A DNA stretch of 11,009 nucleotides, from contig JAICXS010000022.1 in NCBI GenBank assembly GCA_025934615.1, positions 1 through 11,009 of the forward strand, given 5' to 3'. The first letter of the stretch is position 1; each line of letters opens with the position of its first letter. This stretch comes from Nitrospiraceae bacterium (GTDB lineage: Bacteria > Nitrospirota > Nitrospiria > Nitrospirales > Nitrospiraceae). Shown one piece after another: positions 4,760-11,009 of the stretch. The notes below the pieces were generated by a model, which was not told where the DNA came from, searched no databases, and saw nothing but the letters and a program-made list of their open reading frames with translations. The position numbers and the translations under genes were made by a program.

Positions 4760-6325
4760 ATGAGCTCTCCTGCGTTGCGGAGAACGATCGGCGCCATCAT
4801 CGTCTTCTGTGTGGTCGTGGGGCTGGTTGTTGCCTTTATCGATGAGCCGCTTCGACGCTATGCCGAACGGGCGTTCAATCAACGCGTGGACGGCTATACA
4901 CTCACAATTGAGACACTACATTTTCATCCGATCGGCCTCTCGGTGGATTTCGAGAATGTTCGCTTGGTTCAACGCGAACATCCCGATCCGCCTATTGCGT
5001 TCATCGAACGGTGGCATGCCGGCATTCACTGGCGAGCCTTACTTCATGGCTCCCTCGTCAGCGATCATCGTATCGAGCGGCCCGTCATGCGCATTACACG
5101 CACGCAGGCGAAAGCGGAGGCCGGAGACGACACGCCGTTGGAGGATCGAGGCTGGCAAGATGCCGTGCTTGCGGTCTATCCCTTCAAGGTGGACGTTTTG
5201 ACAATAAGTAACGCCGATATTTCCTATCGCGACAGTCCGCGATCCAAGCCGTTGCATGTCGACTACCTCAATGTTCGCGCGGACAATATTCGAAACGTTC
5301 AGTTCCGTGATCGAACCTATCCCTCGCATCTTCATCTTGATGGCCGAGCGTTCGATTCGGGTCGCATTACGATGGATGGCGCCGCGAACTTTCTCTCGGA
5401 GCCTTATCTCGGCCTGAACGTCGAAGCGATACTTGACCGTATCCCACTCGACGACCTCACGCCGGTGACCGGGCGTGCGAACGTCCAACTGACCCATGGT
5501 CTTCTCTCGACAAAGGGACACATCGAATATTCACCGCTGATCAAACAGGCAGTGCTTCGAGATCTCCTGCTTGAGGGAGTGCATGTGGATTACGTCCATT
5601 CTGCTTACACGAAGGAAGCGGAAAAGAGAATAGGGGAGGCCACCGTGCGGACAGCCGAGAAGCTGAGCAATCACGCGGAATGGCTGCTCCGCATCGATCA
5701 CGCTAAAATTTTGAACAGCGAGATCGGCTTCGTCAATGAAGCGACGACTCCGCGCTATCGGGTCTTTTTGAGCGACGCCAATATCGGTTTGGACAACTTC
5801 AGCAATCAACTCACCGAGGGTACGGCTTACGTCAAGGTCACCGGCAAATTTATGGGATCAGGCCTCACGCTGTTCAGCGGGACCTTCAGACCGGAGACCG
5901 ACTCTCCCGATTTCAATCTTCAGGTCAGGATGGTGAAAACCAAGATGCAATCCCTGAACGATGTGCTGCGCGCCTATGGAGATTTTGACGTCGTGAGCGG
6001 TGTGTTTTCTTTCTTCACGGAATTGACGGTAAAAAACGGCGCGATCGACGGATATGTCAAGCCGCTGTTTAAGGACGTCGATGTCTATGACACGGAACAA
6101 GATCGCGATAAACGGCTTGCTCAGAAAATATACGAGGGAATTGTCGGTGGGGCGATGACGATGCTCGAAAATAGGCCTCGCCATGAGGTCGCCACACTGG
6201 CCGATGTGTCGGGTCCGTTGACCAATCCAAAAATGAGCACGTGGCAAGTGATTGCCAAACTGATTCAAAATGCGTTTTTTAGGGCGATCTTGCCGGGATT
6301 AAAAAAAGAGGTGGAAGAAGGATAG
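4760..6325 (+). CDS. DUF748/AsmA-like membrane-anchored envelope protein
   Basis: The 521-residue protein has one N-terminal membrane segment (about residues 8-27) and a large periplasmic part made of repeated beta-rich units. These start with the LTIETLHFHPIGLSVDFENV pattern (48-67) typical of DUF748 and AsmA-like proteins and end in a GPLTNPKMSTW segment near residue 490 before a hydrophobic amphipathic C-terminus (VIAKLIQNAFFRAILPGLKK). AsmA-like proteins are anchored in the inner membrane and are linked to outer-membrane biogenesis and to lipid transfer between membranes. DUF748 itself is poorly characterised, so the role here is inference. Length is in the normal range. The gene stands between the RRM gene and the lipoprotein gene, about 185 and 250 bases away. 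The ribosome site before the chosen ATG is weak. Confidence 0.75.
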   Translation: MSSPALRRTIGAIIVFCVVVGLVVAFIDEPLRRYAERAFNQRVDGYTLTIETLHFHPIGLSVDFENVRLVQREHPDPPIAFIERWHAGIHWRALLHGSLVSDHRIERPVMRITRTQAKAEAGDDTPLEDRGWQDAVLAVYPFKVDVLTISNADISYRDSPRSKPLHVDYLNVRADNIRNVQFRDRTYPSHLHLDGRAFDSGRITMDGAANFLSEPYLGLNVEAILDRIPLDDLTPVTGRANVQLTHGLLSTKGHIEYSPLIKQAVLRDLLLEGVHVDYVHSAYTKEAEKRIGEATVRTAEKLSNHAEWLLRIDHAKILNSEIGFVNEATTPRYRVFLSDANIGLDNFSNQLTEGTAYVKVTGKFMGSGLTLFSGTFRPETDSPDFNLQVRMVKTKMQSLNDVLRAYGDFDVVSGVFSFFTELTVKNGAIDGYVKPLFKDVDVYDTEQDRDKRLAQKIYEGIVGGAMTMLENRPRHEVATLADVSGPLTNPKMSTWQVIAKLIQNAFFRAILPGLKKEVEEG

Positions 6326-6488
6326 CCAGGCCATGACCGCTTGGTTATTCCATAATGAGACGAATCAAGGCACTCTCTCTTGCCTCTCAGAAGAAGCCGT
6401 TGAGAGACAGTCTTGCCCCACCTGTTTTAGTGCGAGACCATCTTTTTCCAGGCAATATCCTTGGCGTCGTGTCCTACACGCCGCTACT

Positions 6489-6525
6489 TTAAATACCTAT
6501 TCTAACACTAGGGTAAAGTATTTAA
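6489..6525. promoter_or_regulatory. Inverted repeat upstream of the Cys-rich lipoprotein gene
   Basis: TTAAATAC (6489-6496) and GTATTTAA (6518-6525) are perfect inverted repeats with a 21-base spacer in an AT-rich patch unlike the surrounding sequence. It precedes the lipoprotein gene and most likely marks its promoter or operator. No clear -35 and -10 pair could be fixed. Confidence 0.35.
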
Positions 6526-6576
6526 TATTCTCCCTACGTGAAGCACCGAAGTACACATCAGAGGATGGAGGACAAT

Positions 6577-7092
6577 GTGCCGCGTCCCAGCGTTCGGTTT
6601 GTACATTTCTCATGGCCACTTCCTTTAGTAGCATGGAGCCGTTCCAGAATGTCGGTGGCCGGCGTGTTATTATGCCTGCTCGTGGGAGGTTGTGCCGAAC
6701 CGTACCCTATTTGGAAAAAATTGGACAACGCGCCATTCCCCATCAAAGTGAACGCTCTGGTAACAGGTAACCGCAACGTTCTGAGCCGTCAGCATATATT
6801 GATGTATGAAGATTGGCGGCTTAGCTTCGGCTCAGACGCTCCCACTGCAACAGCGAACGCCGGTTGTACGTGGCAAGTGCGCTGCGAAGTTGAGATTGAT
6901 CATTTGAGATGCGAGACAGGAAAGGGGAGGCAAGAGAATTGTTCACTGCGCTTCGATACGCTTGACGAAGCGTGTCAACTACTCATGGAGCGAAGCCGCG
7001 AGACCGTCCGCATTGCCTGTCCGGTCGATATCATTTTCGATGCCGTTCAGGACAGGCGTACTGTAATGAAGCCGTCCCTGAACTCGCCATAA
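6577..7092 (+). CDS. Cysteine-rich lipoprotein of unknown function
   Basis: The protein has a lipoprotein signal: a basic N-terminal region, the hydrophobic stretch SVAGVLLCLL (26-35) and the lipobox LVGGC with Cys39 lipidated when read from the GTG at 6577. That start has GGAGG (6567-6571) five bases upstream, the best ribosome site near it; an in-frame ATG at 6649 would give a shorter signal peptide but has none. The mature part contains six further cysteines (97, 103, 112, 122, 133, 148), which could make three disulfides in the periplasm, and no domain I recognise. It ends 59 bases before the response-regulator gene, so co-transcription is possible. Length is 171 residues. The function is unknown. 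Confidence 0.65.
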   Translation: MPRPSVRFVHFSWPLPLVAWSRSRMSVAGVLLCLLVGGCAEPYPIWKKLDNAPFPIKVNALVTGNRNVLSRQHILMYEDWRLSFGSDAPTATANAGCTWQVRCEVEIDHLRCETGKGRQENCSLRFDTLDEACQLLMERSRETVRIACPVDIIFDAVQDRRTVMKPSLNSP

Positions 7093-7151
7093 GAGTGGTA
7101 AGGGGGCGACGTCTCACGGTTGAGCATGGATGTACACGTTGGGGGAGTCCT

Positions 7152-7772
7152 ATGTTTCGGTTATTTCTTGCTGACGATCACGTCATCATCCGGCAGGGCA
7201 TTAAACGCGCGTTGACAGATATGACCGTGGTCGGGGAAGCCGGAACCGCGTCCGAATTACTGAACAGCTTGCCAACGCATCTCTGTGACATCCTTCTTCT
7301 CGACCTTGCCTTGCCCGGCGAGAGCGGCATTCGTCTCATCCCCAAAATCAAAGCCTTATGCCCCCGCGTACGCATCATTGTATTCTCAATGTTCGGCGAA
7401 CCCGACTATGCGAGGCACGCGTTGGAAGCCGGTGCGGCCGGGTATGTCTTGAAGACGGCGCCGATGAAGGAATTGCGCGATGCCATCCGGCATGTCGTCG
7501 CCGGGCATACCTATATCAGCGGGTCCTTCGATGAACAGGATGTCCGAGAACCACGGCCGCCGATGAAGCGCTTATCGCCGCGAGAAGAACAAATCATGCA
7601 GCTCATCGGAGCCGGAAAACCGATGCGGGATATTGCCGATTCCTTGGCCCTGAGCCCAAAAACAGTAGCCACGCATCGCGCGCGTATTTTAGAGAAGCTT
7701 CAGCTCAAATCAAGTTCGGACTTACTTCGCTACGCCGTGCACCATGGATTAAAGGAGCCTTCCACGGAATAA
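7152..7772 (+). CDS. NarL/FixJ-family response regulator
   Basis: This 206-residue protein has an N-terminal receiver domain (about residues 2-118) and a C-terminal LuxR-type HTH (about 145-203). The receiver keeps its acidic pair Asp8 and Asp9, the phospho-accepting Asp51 in LLLDLALPG, Ser79 and Lys101 in GYVLK. The HTH begins at LSPREEQIMQLI and continues through SPKTVATHR. It should be a phosphorylation-switched DNA-binding regulator, but no histidine kinase is in the window. The ATG at 7152 is chosen because GGGGGAG (7141-7147) precedes it and the receiver begins there; the frame stays open upstream without matching any domain. A second regulator of the same family converges on it, and the cysteine-rich lipoprotein gene lies immediately upstream. 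Confidence 0.9.
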   Translation: MFRLFLADDHVIIRQGIKRALTDMTVVGEAGTASELLNSLPTHLCDILLLDLALPGESGIRLIPKIKALCPRVRIIVFSMFGEPDYARHALEAGAAGYVLKTAPMKELRDAIRHVVAGHTYISGSFDEQDVREPRPPMKRLSPREEQIMQLIGAGKPMRDIADSLALSPKTVATHRARILEKLQLKSSSDLLRYAVHHGLKEPSTE

Positions 7773-7838
7773 GCTGGCTCGGCTCGCGAACGGCTGTATC
7801 GACAGTGTGATAGGGTGGAGCGATGAGAGGAGCGTCGG

Positions 7839-8471
7839 CTAGCTCAATAAATTTTCGTGAATCGCGTAATGCACCAATTGCGCATTAGTTTTCATCTTCA
7901 GTTTTTCCAAAATGCGCGAGCGATACGTACTGATCGTTTTAATACTGAGCCCAATCTTCTCGGCAATTTCTTTCATGCTGAACCCTTGGGCAATGTGGCA
8001 CATCACTTCGTATTCCCGGGTAGACAGCGAGTGGTGAATGGGCGCGTCATATCCGCCGTCCAGCCGTCCCACAAGGGTTTCCGCGAGGGATGCGTTAATA
8101 TACTTGCCTCCTGTGGCGACCTTCCGGACGGCCGATACAATTTCCTCCGGCACCCGTTCCTTCATTAAGTAGCCGGACGCACCGGCTTTGAGTGCCCGTA
8201 TTCCGTACAATTCTTCGGGATGAGCGCTCAGAATCAGCACGGGCAACATTTTATGGCGGCGTCGAATGTCTTGTAACACTTCAAAGCCGCTTCGTCCCGG
8301 CATCGTAATATCGAGTAGGACCACATCGATCGGATTGACGGCAAGCTGATCGAGCACTTCCTCTCCGCGTGCCGCTTCGCCCGCTACGACAATATCGGGC
8401 GTATCCATTAAAATCTGCTTGAGGCCTTGCCGAACAATCGCGTGATCATCGGCCACAAGGGCTCTAATCAT
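7839..8471 (-). CDS. NarL/FixJ-family response regulator
   Basis: The 210-residue protein carries a receiver domain (residues 2-120) with Asp8, Asp9, phospho-acceptor Asp54 in LLDITMPG, Ser82 and Lys104. A LuxR-type HTH follows (about 148-206), starting at LSTREYEVMCHIAQG and containing IGLSIKTISTYR. Both domains look functional. It resembles UhpA- and NarL-type regulators, though the cognate kinase is not encoded nearby. GAGG lies about eight bases before the ATG on the coding strand. The gene converges on the plus-strand regulator with 66 bases between the stops; the two share layout but differ clearly in sequence, so a very recent duplication is unlikely. Regulated genes cannot be named. 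Confidence 0.9.
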   Translation of the reverse strand: MIRALVADDHAIVRQGLKQILMDTPDIVVAGEAARGEEVLDQLAVNPIDVVLLDITMPGRSGFEVLQDIRRRHKMLPVLILSAHPEELYGIRALKAGASGYLMKERVPEEIVSAVRKVATGGKYINASLAETLVGRLDGGYDAPIHHSLSTREYEVMCHIAQGFSMKEIAEKIGLSIKTISTYRSRILEKLKMKTNAQLVHYAIHENLLS

Positions 8472-8649
8472 AGTGCCGTCCTCAAATGGAAAATTGTGCT
8501 TGTCTTATGTAGCAGTTATGGCGGCCGGCGTCTGCCGGACGGTCGCTTACAGTGGAATAAGGGAATGAAGGATGGCCCTGTCACGGATTCAGAGGCTCAT
8601 CTGAGCACGCAGTACACCTATCAACGGCTCGATACTTGGTAATCTGAAC

Positions 8650-8671
8650 GCGCCTGCCAAAGAGCAGGCGC
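8650..8671. repeat. Strong hairpin between two minus-strand genes
   Basis: GCGCCTGC (8650-8657) and GCAGGCGC (8664-8671) pair perfectly around CAAAGA, and three further pairs (GAA with TTC) extend the stem past one mismatch. It lies 75 bases beyond the end of the minus-strand Cys/Tyr protein gene and so could help end that transcript, but no T-run follows on either strand. The rest of 8472-8745 holds only a possible 25-residue plus-strand ORF (8565-8642) with an AAGGGA before its ATG. Confidence 0.45.
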
Positions 8672-8745
8672 CTTCAAAATGCGGAAGTCGTCAAAGGACC
8701 TGCAGCTCACTACCGGTTTAAGACGTGCTGCACTTTGTATCGCGA

Positions 8746-9567
8746 TCACCGGTGATGATGACCGAACCGGTGACCGAAGAACCTTGGTCCGTAAAATGGA
8801 CCACCCCAATAATATCCAGGAGGACCAAGGTACAACGAGAGACCGGGTGCCACATATCCGTAACGCGGATACCCAAATCCCGGATATCCGAATCCGGGAT
8901 ATCCCAATCCCGGATAGACGGGAGGCGGAAGGTACGAGGATGCGGCTCCATCGCGCTCTGCCAACCGTCGTTGCAGATCCTGGCTTGTCGATGCTTGCCG
9001 ATCCATCTGATCGCGAAGTTGACCCAACATCTGTTTTTGAGCGTTCAATTCTTCTTCGACCTTTCCACTCCTGCTGTGCTGTATTTCAATATAGGCGTAC
9101 AGGCAATTCAGATGGGCGGCGCCTGAATAGGCTCGACATTCCATAGGCGATCCCACACCGGGCGTGATGGTGTCAGGAGAACGAGCGGGAGCCGCAGCTT
9201 CTTGGGGCGGCTCTGCGCGCGCTGCCTGTTCTCCTTCGTCCGCAATCGGGTTAAGTTGGTCGGGGTGCGTCTGCTTGGCGGGCATCTGCTCTATCATGCT
9301 ATCCTGCTCTATCATGCTATCCTGCGCGTTTATCTCCGGTTCGACCGACGCGTTAGTCTGCCGCTGTCTTTCGATGTAATTGTAAAGACAATTGACATGA
9401 GCCTCGCCTACGACGGATGCACACTCCTTCGGAGGTGAAAATCCCGTTGCGTGGGACAGTTCACTCGGCACGAACAGGCTTAGGGTGAGTGCGAGCGGTA
9501 AGAACCGAGCCCACCGCCATGGACTTTCATGCATGTGATTGACTCCGCCGGATTGATCAGTGTTCAT
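8746..9567 (-). CDS. Secreted protein with duplicated Cys motif, coiled coil and Tyr/Gly/Pro-rich tail
   Basis: I do not recognise a named family. The 273-residue product has a signal peptide (hydrophobic core about residues 22-33, likely cut after LSHA at residue 40). A motif of the form EC-x4-G-x-AH-x-NCLY-x-YIE occurs twice, at residues 48-66 and 143-161, with each pair of cysteines ten residues apart. An 18-base tandem repeat encodes DSMIEQ twice (83-94). A Pro/Ala-rich linker (about 115-140), a coiled-coil-like stretch (167-205) and a tail rich in Tyr, Gly and Pro (212-273) with four YPG-type repeats and a terminal HHHR follow. An envelope or surface structural role is inference. GGAGGG stands seven bases before the ATG at 9567, with TATAAT (9594-9599, minus) above it. 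A second in-frame ATG at 9534 also has a ribosome-like site. Confidence 0.75.
   Translation of the reverse strand: MNTDQSGGVNHMHESPWRWARFLPLALTLSLFVPSELSHATGFSPPKECASVVGEAHVNCLYNYIERQRQTNASVEPEINAQDSMIEQDSMIEQMPAKQTHPDQLNPIADEGEQAARAEPPQEAAAPARSPDTITPGVGSPMECRAYSGAAHLNCLYAYIEIQHSRSGKVEEELNAQKQMLGQLRDQMDRQASTSQDLQRRLAERDGAASSYLPPPVYPGLGYPGFGYPGFGYPRYGYVAPGLSLYLGPPGYYWGGPFYGPRFFGHRFGHHHR
8857..8916 (-). repeat. YPG-type repeats in the tail of the Cys/Tyr protein
   Basis: The segment encodes four successive five-residue units of the form Y-P-G/R-x-G (residues 218-237). At DNA level the copies keep a GATATCC/GGATACC core and so are recent or selected duplications. Such repeats are common in secreted, adhesive or low-complexity envelope proteins. 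Confidence 0.6.
9286..9324 (-). repeat. 18-base tandem repeat, 2.2 copies, in frame
   Basis: The unit CTGCTCTATCATGCTATC (plus strand) occurs at 9286-9303 and 9304-9321 with no mismatch, followed by the first three bases of a third copy. It adds exactly six residues (DSMIEQ) per copy, so the copy number can change without breaking the frame. It sits in the linker between the two Cys motifs. Confidence 0.85.
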
Positions 9568-9593
9568 GGTGTATCCCTCCAACGTTCGTCATT

Positions 9594-9599
9594 ATTATA
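9594..9599 (-). promoter_or_regulatory. Consensus -10 box for the Cys/Tyr protein gene
   Basis: A perfect TATAAT lies on the minus strand 26 bases before the ATG at 9567. A start near 9587 would give a leader of about 20 bases holding the GGAGGG ribosome site. The -35 position matches the consensus poorly. Confidence 0.45.
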
Positions 9600-9769
9600 A
9601 CGCACGAAAGGCGGCGTTTAATGACAGCCCATTCACGGCGAGTGGCGTCGTGTGTCAGCCAAGTGGTAAATGGTTTTCAGTACGGCGCCAAGCAGTGTCT
9701 GCCAAAAGCCCTACAGTCAATCTGAAGGACATCTGATAGCCTACAGACTCACGAAGCTCTTCGGCAGAG

Positions 9770-9785
9770 GAGACGCTGACGTCTC
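9770..9785. repeat. Short hairpin upstream of the YtxH-like gene
   Basis: GAGACG (9770-9775) and CGTCTC (9780-9785) are perfect inverted repeats around CTGA. The hairpin lies 42 bases before the ATG of the YtxH-like gene and may be an operator or part of its mRNA leader. The remaining 9600-9827 sequence shows no gene I can support. Confidence 0.3.
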
Positions 9786-9827
9786 GAAGCGCTTTTCCAT
9801 CGAGGCCGGAAGAAAGGAGCACGACCT

Positions 9828-10082
9828 ATGGACATCACGACTCGACCTATTTTTGAAAAAGAAAATGAGGCGGTGGCTTTGGCAACGGTCATCTTTGCGG
9901 CGGGATTTTTTCTCGGTATCGGGACCGGGATGTTGCTTGGTTCAAGCGCCGGCAGCGAAGTGCGCGGACGGCTGAGAGACGTCGTAGACGATCTTTTCGG
10001 AGCAGGCGCGAAACGGTTAACCAATGCCATCCAGACGGGCGGCCAGGCTCTCACCAACGAGGGTCGGGCGGACCATACGTAA
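9828..10082 (+). CDS. YtxH-like small membrane protein
   Basis: The 84-residue protein has one N-terminal hydrophobic segment (residues 16-38, rich in Gly and Ala: FAAGFFLGIGTGMLLG) directly followed by SSAGSEVRGRLRD. That is the usual pattern of YtxH-like proteins, which have a glycine-rich membrane segment and a charged helical tail. Relatives are linked to general stress, but their molecular role is unknown. AGAAAGGAG (9811-9819) lies eight bases before the ATG, a strong ribosome site. The discoidin-like gene starts only 46 bases after its stop, so the two are probably co-transcribed. The tail is shorter than in many relatives. Confidence 0.7.
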   Translation: MDITTRPIFEKENEAVALATVIFAAGFFLGIGTGMLLGSSAGSEVRGRLRDVVDDLFGAGAKRLTNAIQTGGQALTNEGRADHT

Positions 10083-10128
10083 GGCGCAAGAGAATAATCT
10101 TTCCTTGGTCTTGGGAAATGAGGGCGAT

Positions 10129-10605
10129 ATGTTACGGAAGCAACTCATCCAGCCGATCGATACGCGAATGTTACAGGGAGAAATTTCGATTCCTGATACA
10201 GCGACTGTCCTCGTGACGTCCGAACGGTTGGATCATCCGATCGATTACATTTGCGATGGGAAGCGCGGGCCGGGCAGCACGCGCTGGATTGCCGAACAGC
10301 CTGGCGATCAAACGGTTGTCCTTGTCTTTGATGCAGCTCGAGATATTCATGTCGTGAGTCTTGAAATCGAAGAAGACGAGGTCGGCCGAACGCAAGAGCT
10401 GACGCTGTCCACCTCAAGCGATGGTGGGCAGACGTATCGAGAAATGCTTCGCCAGGAATTTAATTTTAGCCCGCCGGGCACGACGTTCGAACACGAAGAG
10501 TGGCGCCTGGCGGCGAAAGGCATTACCCATGTCCGTATCTGGATCAGACCGGATAAGTCAGGAAGACCATGCTATGCCAGTATGACCACGCTGGTGTTAC
10601 AGTGA
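10129..10605 (+). CDS. Discoidin-fold-like (F5/8 type C) domain protein
   Basis: The 158-residue protein has no signal peptide or membrane segment. Its pattern suggests a discoidin or F5/8-type C beta-sandwich: a DGKRGPGSTRWIAE opening loop (residues 43-56), a hydrophobic strand VVLVFD followed by VVSLEIEEDE, a central STSSDGGQTYREM turn with strand, and a closing RIWIRPDKSGRPCYASMTTLVL segment. Related domains bind carbohydrates or membranes and are often attached to larger extracellular enzymes, whereas this one stands alone. I chose the ATG at 10129, preceded by GAGGG, because upstream start codons in this frame overlap the YtxH gene. It likely shares a transcript with the YtxH gene. Fold assignment is by pattern, so moderate confidence. 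Confidence 0.65.
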   Translation: MLRKQLIQPIDTRMLQGEISIPDTATVLVTSERLDHPIDYICDGKRGPGSTRWIAEQPGDQTVVLVFDAARDIHVVSLEIEEDEVGRTQELTLSTSSDGGQTYREMLRQEFNFSPPGTTFEHEEWRLAAKGITHVRIWIRPDKSGRPCYASMTTLVLQ

Positions 10606-10615
10606 AGGAAGAGAA

Positions 10616-10696
10616 ATGTCGGTATCAATCGGTATCATGAATAGAGCTGGGGTGAAACCGATGTCCTTCCACGGGCGAACAACCGGCGAAGGATGA
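10616..10696 (+). CDS. Possible 26-residue ORF, doubtful
   Basis: An ATG follows the discoidin-like gene by ten bases. A purine-rich GAAGGAAGAG precedes it and would make a good ribosome site, and the ORF ends in TGA at 10694-10696. The peptide (MSVSIGIMNRAGVKPMSFHG and six further residues) has no motif I know. It may be a small downstream gene, a remnant of a longer one, or chance. Nothing else is evident in 10606-10724 except a direct repeat of TCGGTATCA (10619-10637). Confidence 0.2.
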   Translation: MSVSIGIMNRAGVKPMSFHGRTTGEG

Positions 10697-10724
10697 CGAG
10701 CGGCGTGGTCATCGATCTCAAAAA

Positions 10725-10976
10725 TTAGCGCGTTCCGCCCCGCACTGGATCTCCATCTGTCCAATAGCTGGTTGATTCTCTTAGTTCGGGCCATTGGCTA
10801 GCGAGAGTCGTTGTCGGTTCGGTCAATCTTCGTGCGAGGCGTGTACAAAACGGACAGTCGGTTCGGTGGCCGTCGGTCCATAGTCGACGGCACTCGTCGC
10901 ACTCCCAAATCAACACGGTATCCAATGGAGAACAAGAATGCCGACTTCCTTGGTCATCATGAGGTTTTTCCCCCAT
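10725..10976 (-). CDS. Small zinc-ribbon protein of unknown function
   Basis: The 83-residue protein has paired cysteines in the pattern Cys26-x2-Cys29 and Cys41-x2-Cys44 (CDEC and CPFC), a zinc-ribbon or rubredoxin-like knuckle pair, with LIWECDECRRLW in front. The flanks are polar and look unstructured. Such proteins bind one zinc atom and take part in many processes, including nucleic-acid binding and protein contacts, so no specific role can be claimed. The ATG at 10976 follows an AGGG about nine bases upstream on the coding strand. The next 33 bases reach the window edge, so the promoter region is not fully visible. Confidence 0.6.
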   Translation of the reverse strand: MGEKPHDDQGSRHSCSPLDTVLIWECDECRRLWTDGHRTDCPFCTRLARRLTEPTTTLASQWPELRESTSYWTDGDPVRGGTR

Positions 10977-11009
10977 CGTGCTAGCCCTAGACCAAATCAG
11001 AATGGAGCA

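Noticed and set aside
5039..5521. 160-codon open frame on the minus strand
   Set aside because: It lies wholly inside the DUF748-like gene, antisense, has no ribosome site and resembles no family.
5858..6268. 136-codon open frame on the minus strand
   Set aside because: Antisense to the DUF748-like gene, which has clear family features.
6384..6406. CTCTCA/TGAGAG hairpin as terminator after the DUF748-like gene
   Set aside because: Eleven-base loop, six pairs only and no T-run after it.
8679..9146. 155-codon plus-strand open frame rich in Arg and Asp
   Set aside because: Its composition is a by-product of the repeats in the minus-strand Cys/Tyr protein, which has a signal peptide and ribosome site.
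9670..9975. 101-codon frame overlapping the YtxH-like gene
   Set aside because: No ribosome site and no recognisable domain; the YtxH-like frame has both.
10597..10794. 65-codon minus-strand frame overlapping the zinc-ribbon gene
   Set aside because: No ribosome site, and the overlap of 70 bases with a better supported gene.

Overview
The window looks like chromosomal DNA from a Gram-negative, moderately GC-rich bacterium. The mix of gene families (GlnE, two outer-membrane-type lipoproteins, a DUF748/AsmA-like protein, a single-domain RRM RNA-binding protein, several NarL/FixJ regulators and a YtxH protein) reminds me of Nitrospira. That assignment is inference from gene content; no sequence comparison was possible.

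Layout. Positions 165-1856 hold a GlnE-type protein that carries only one nucleotidyltransferase half, the deadenylylase-like one. A probable NlpC/P60 lipoprotein hydrolase follows (2109-2795), then a small basic protein (3040-3276) and a stand-alone LuxR-type HTH protein (3459-3731). A class II, serine-like tRNA gene (3756-3846) starts 24 bases after the HTH gene; its anticodon arm is abnormal. A small membrane protein on the minus strand (3924-4118) and an RRM protein on the plus strand (4278-4574) diverge from an intergenic region that contains three dyads. A DUF748-like membrane-anchored protein (4760-6325) and a cysteine-rich lipoprotein (6577-7092) come next. Two NarL-family response regulators converge (7152-7772 plus, 7839-8471 minus), with no histidine kinase in view. 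A minus-strand secreted protein with a duplicated Cys motif, a coiled coil and a Tyr/Gly/Pro-rich tail occupies 8746-9567. A YtxH-like protein (9828-10082) is followed closely by a discoidin-fold-like protein (10129-10605). A minus-strand zinc-ribbon protein (10725-10976) closes the window.

How the genes fit together. Most are singly transcribed or in pairs, so there is no large operon. The recurrent themes are the cell envelope (two lipoproteins, the DUF748 protein, the secreted Cys/Tyr protein and YtxH) and LuxR-type regulation (three HTH proteins). No transposase, integrase, CRISPR array or phage module was seen.

The points most worth a second look are the serine-type tRNA whose anticodon arm cannot present a normal anticodon loop, the half-length GlnE, the two strong -10 boxes placed for leaderless transcripts, and the interleaved or dyad-rich intergenic regions.
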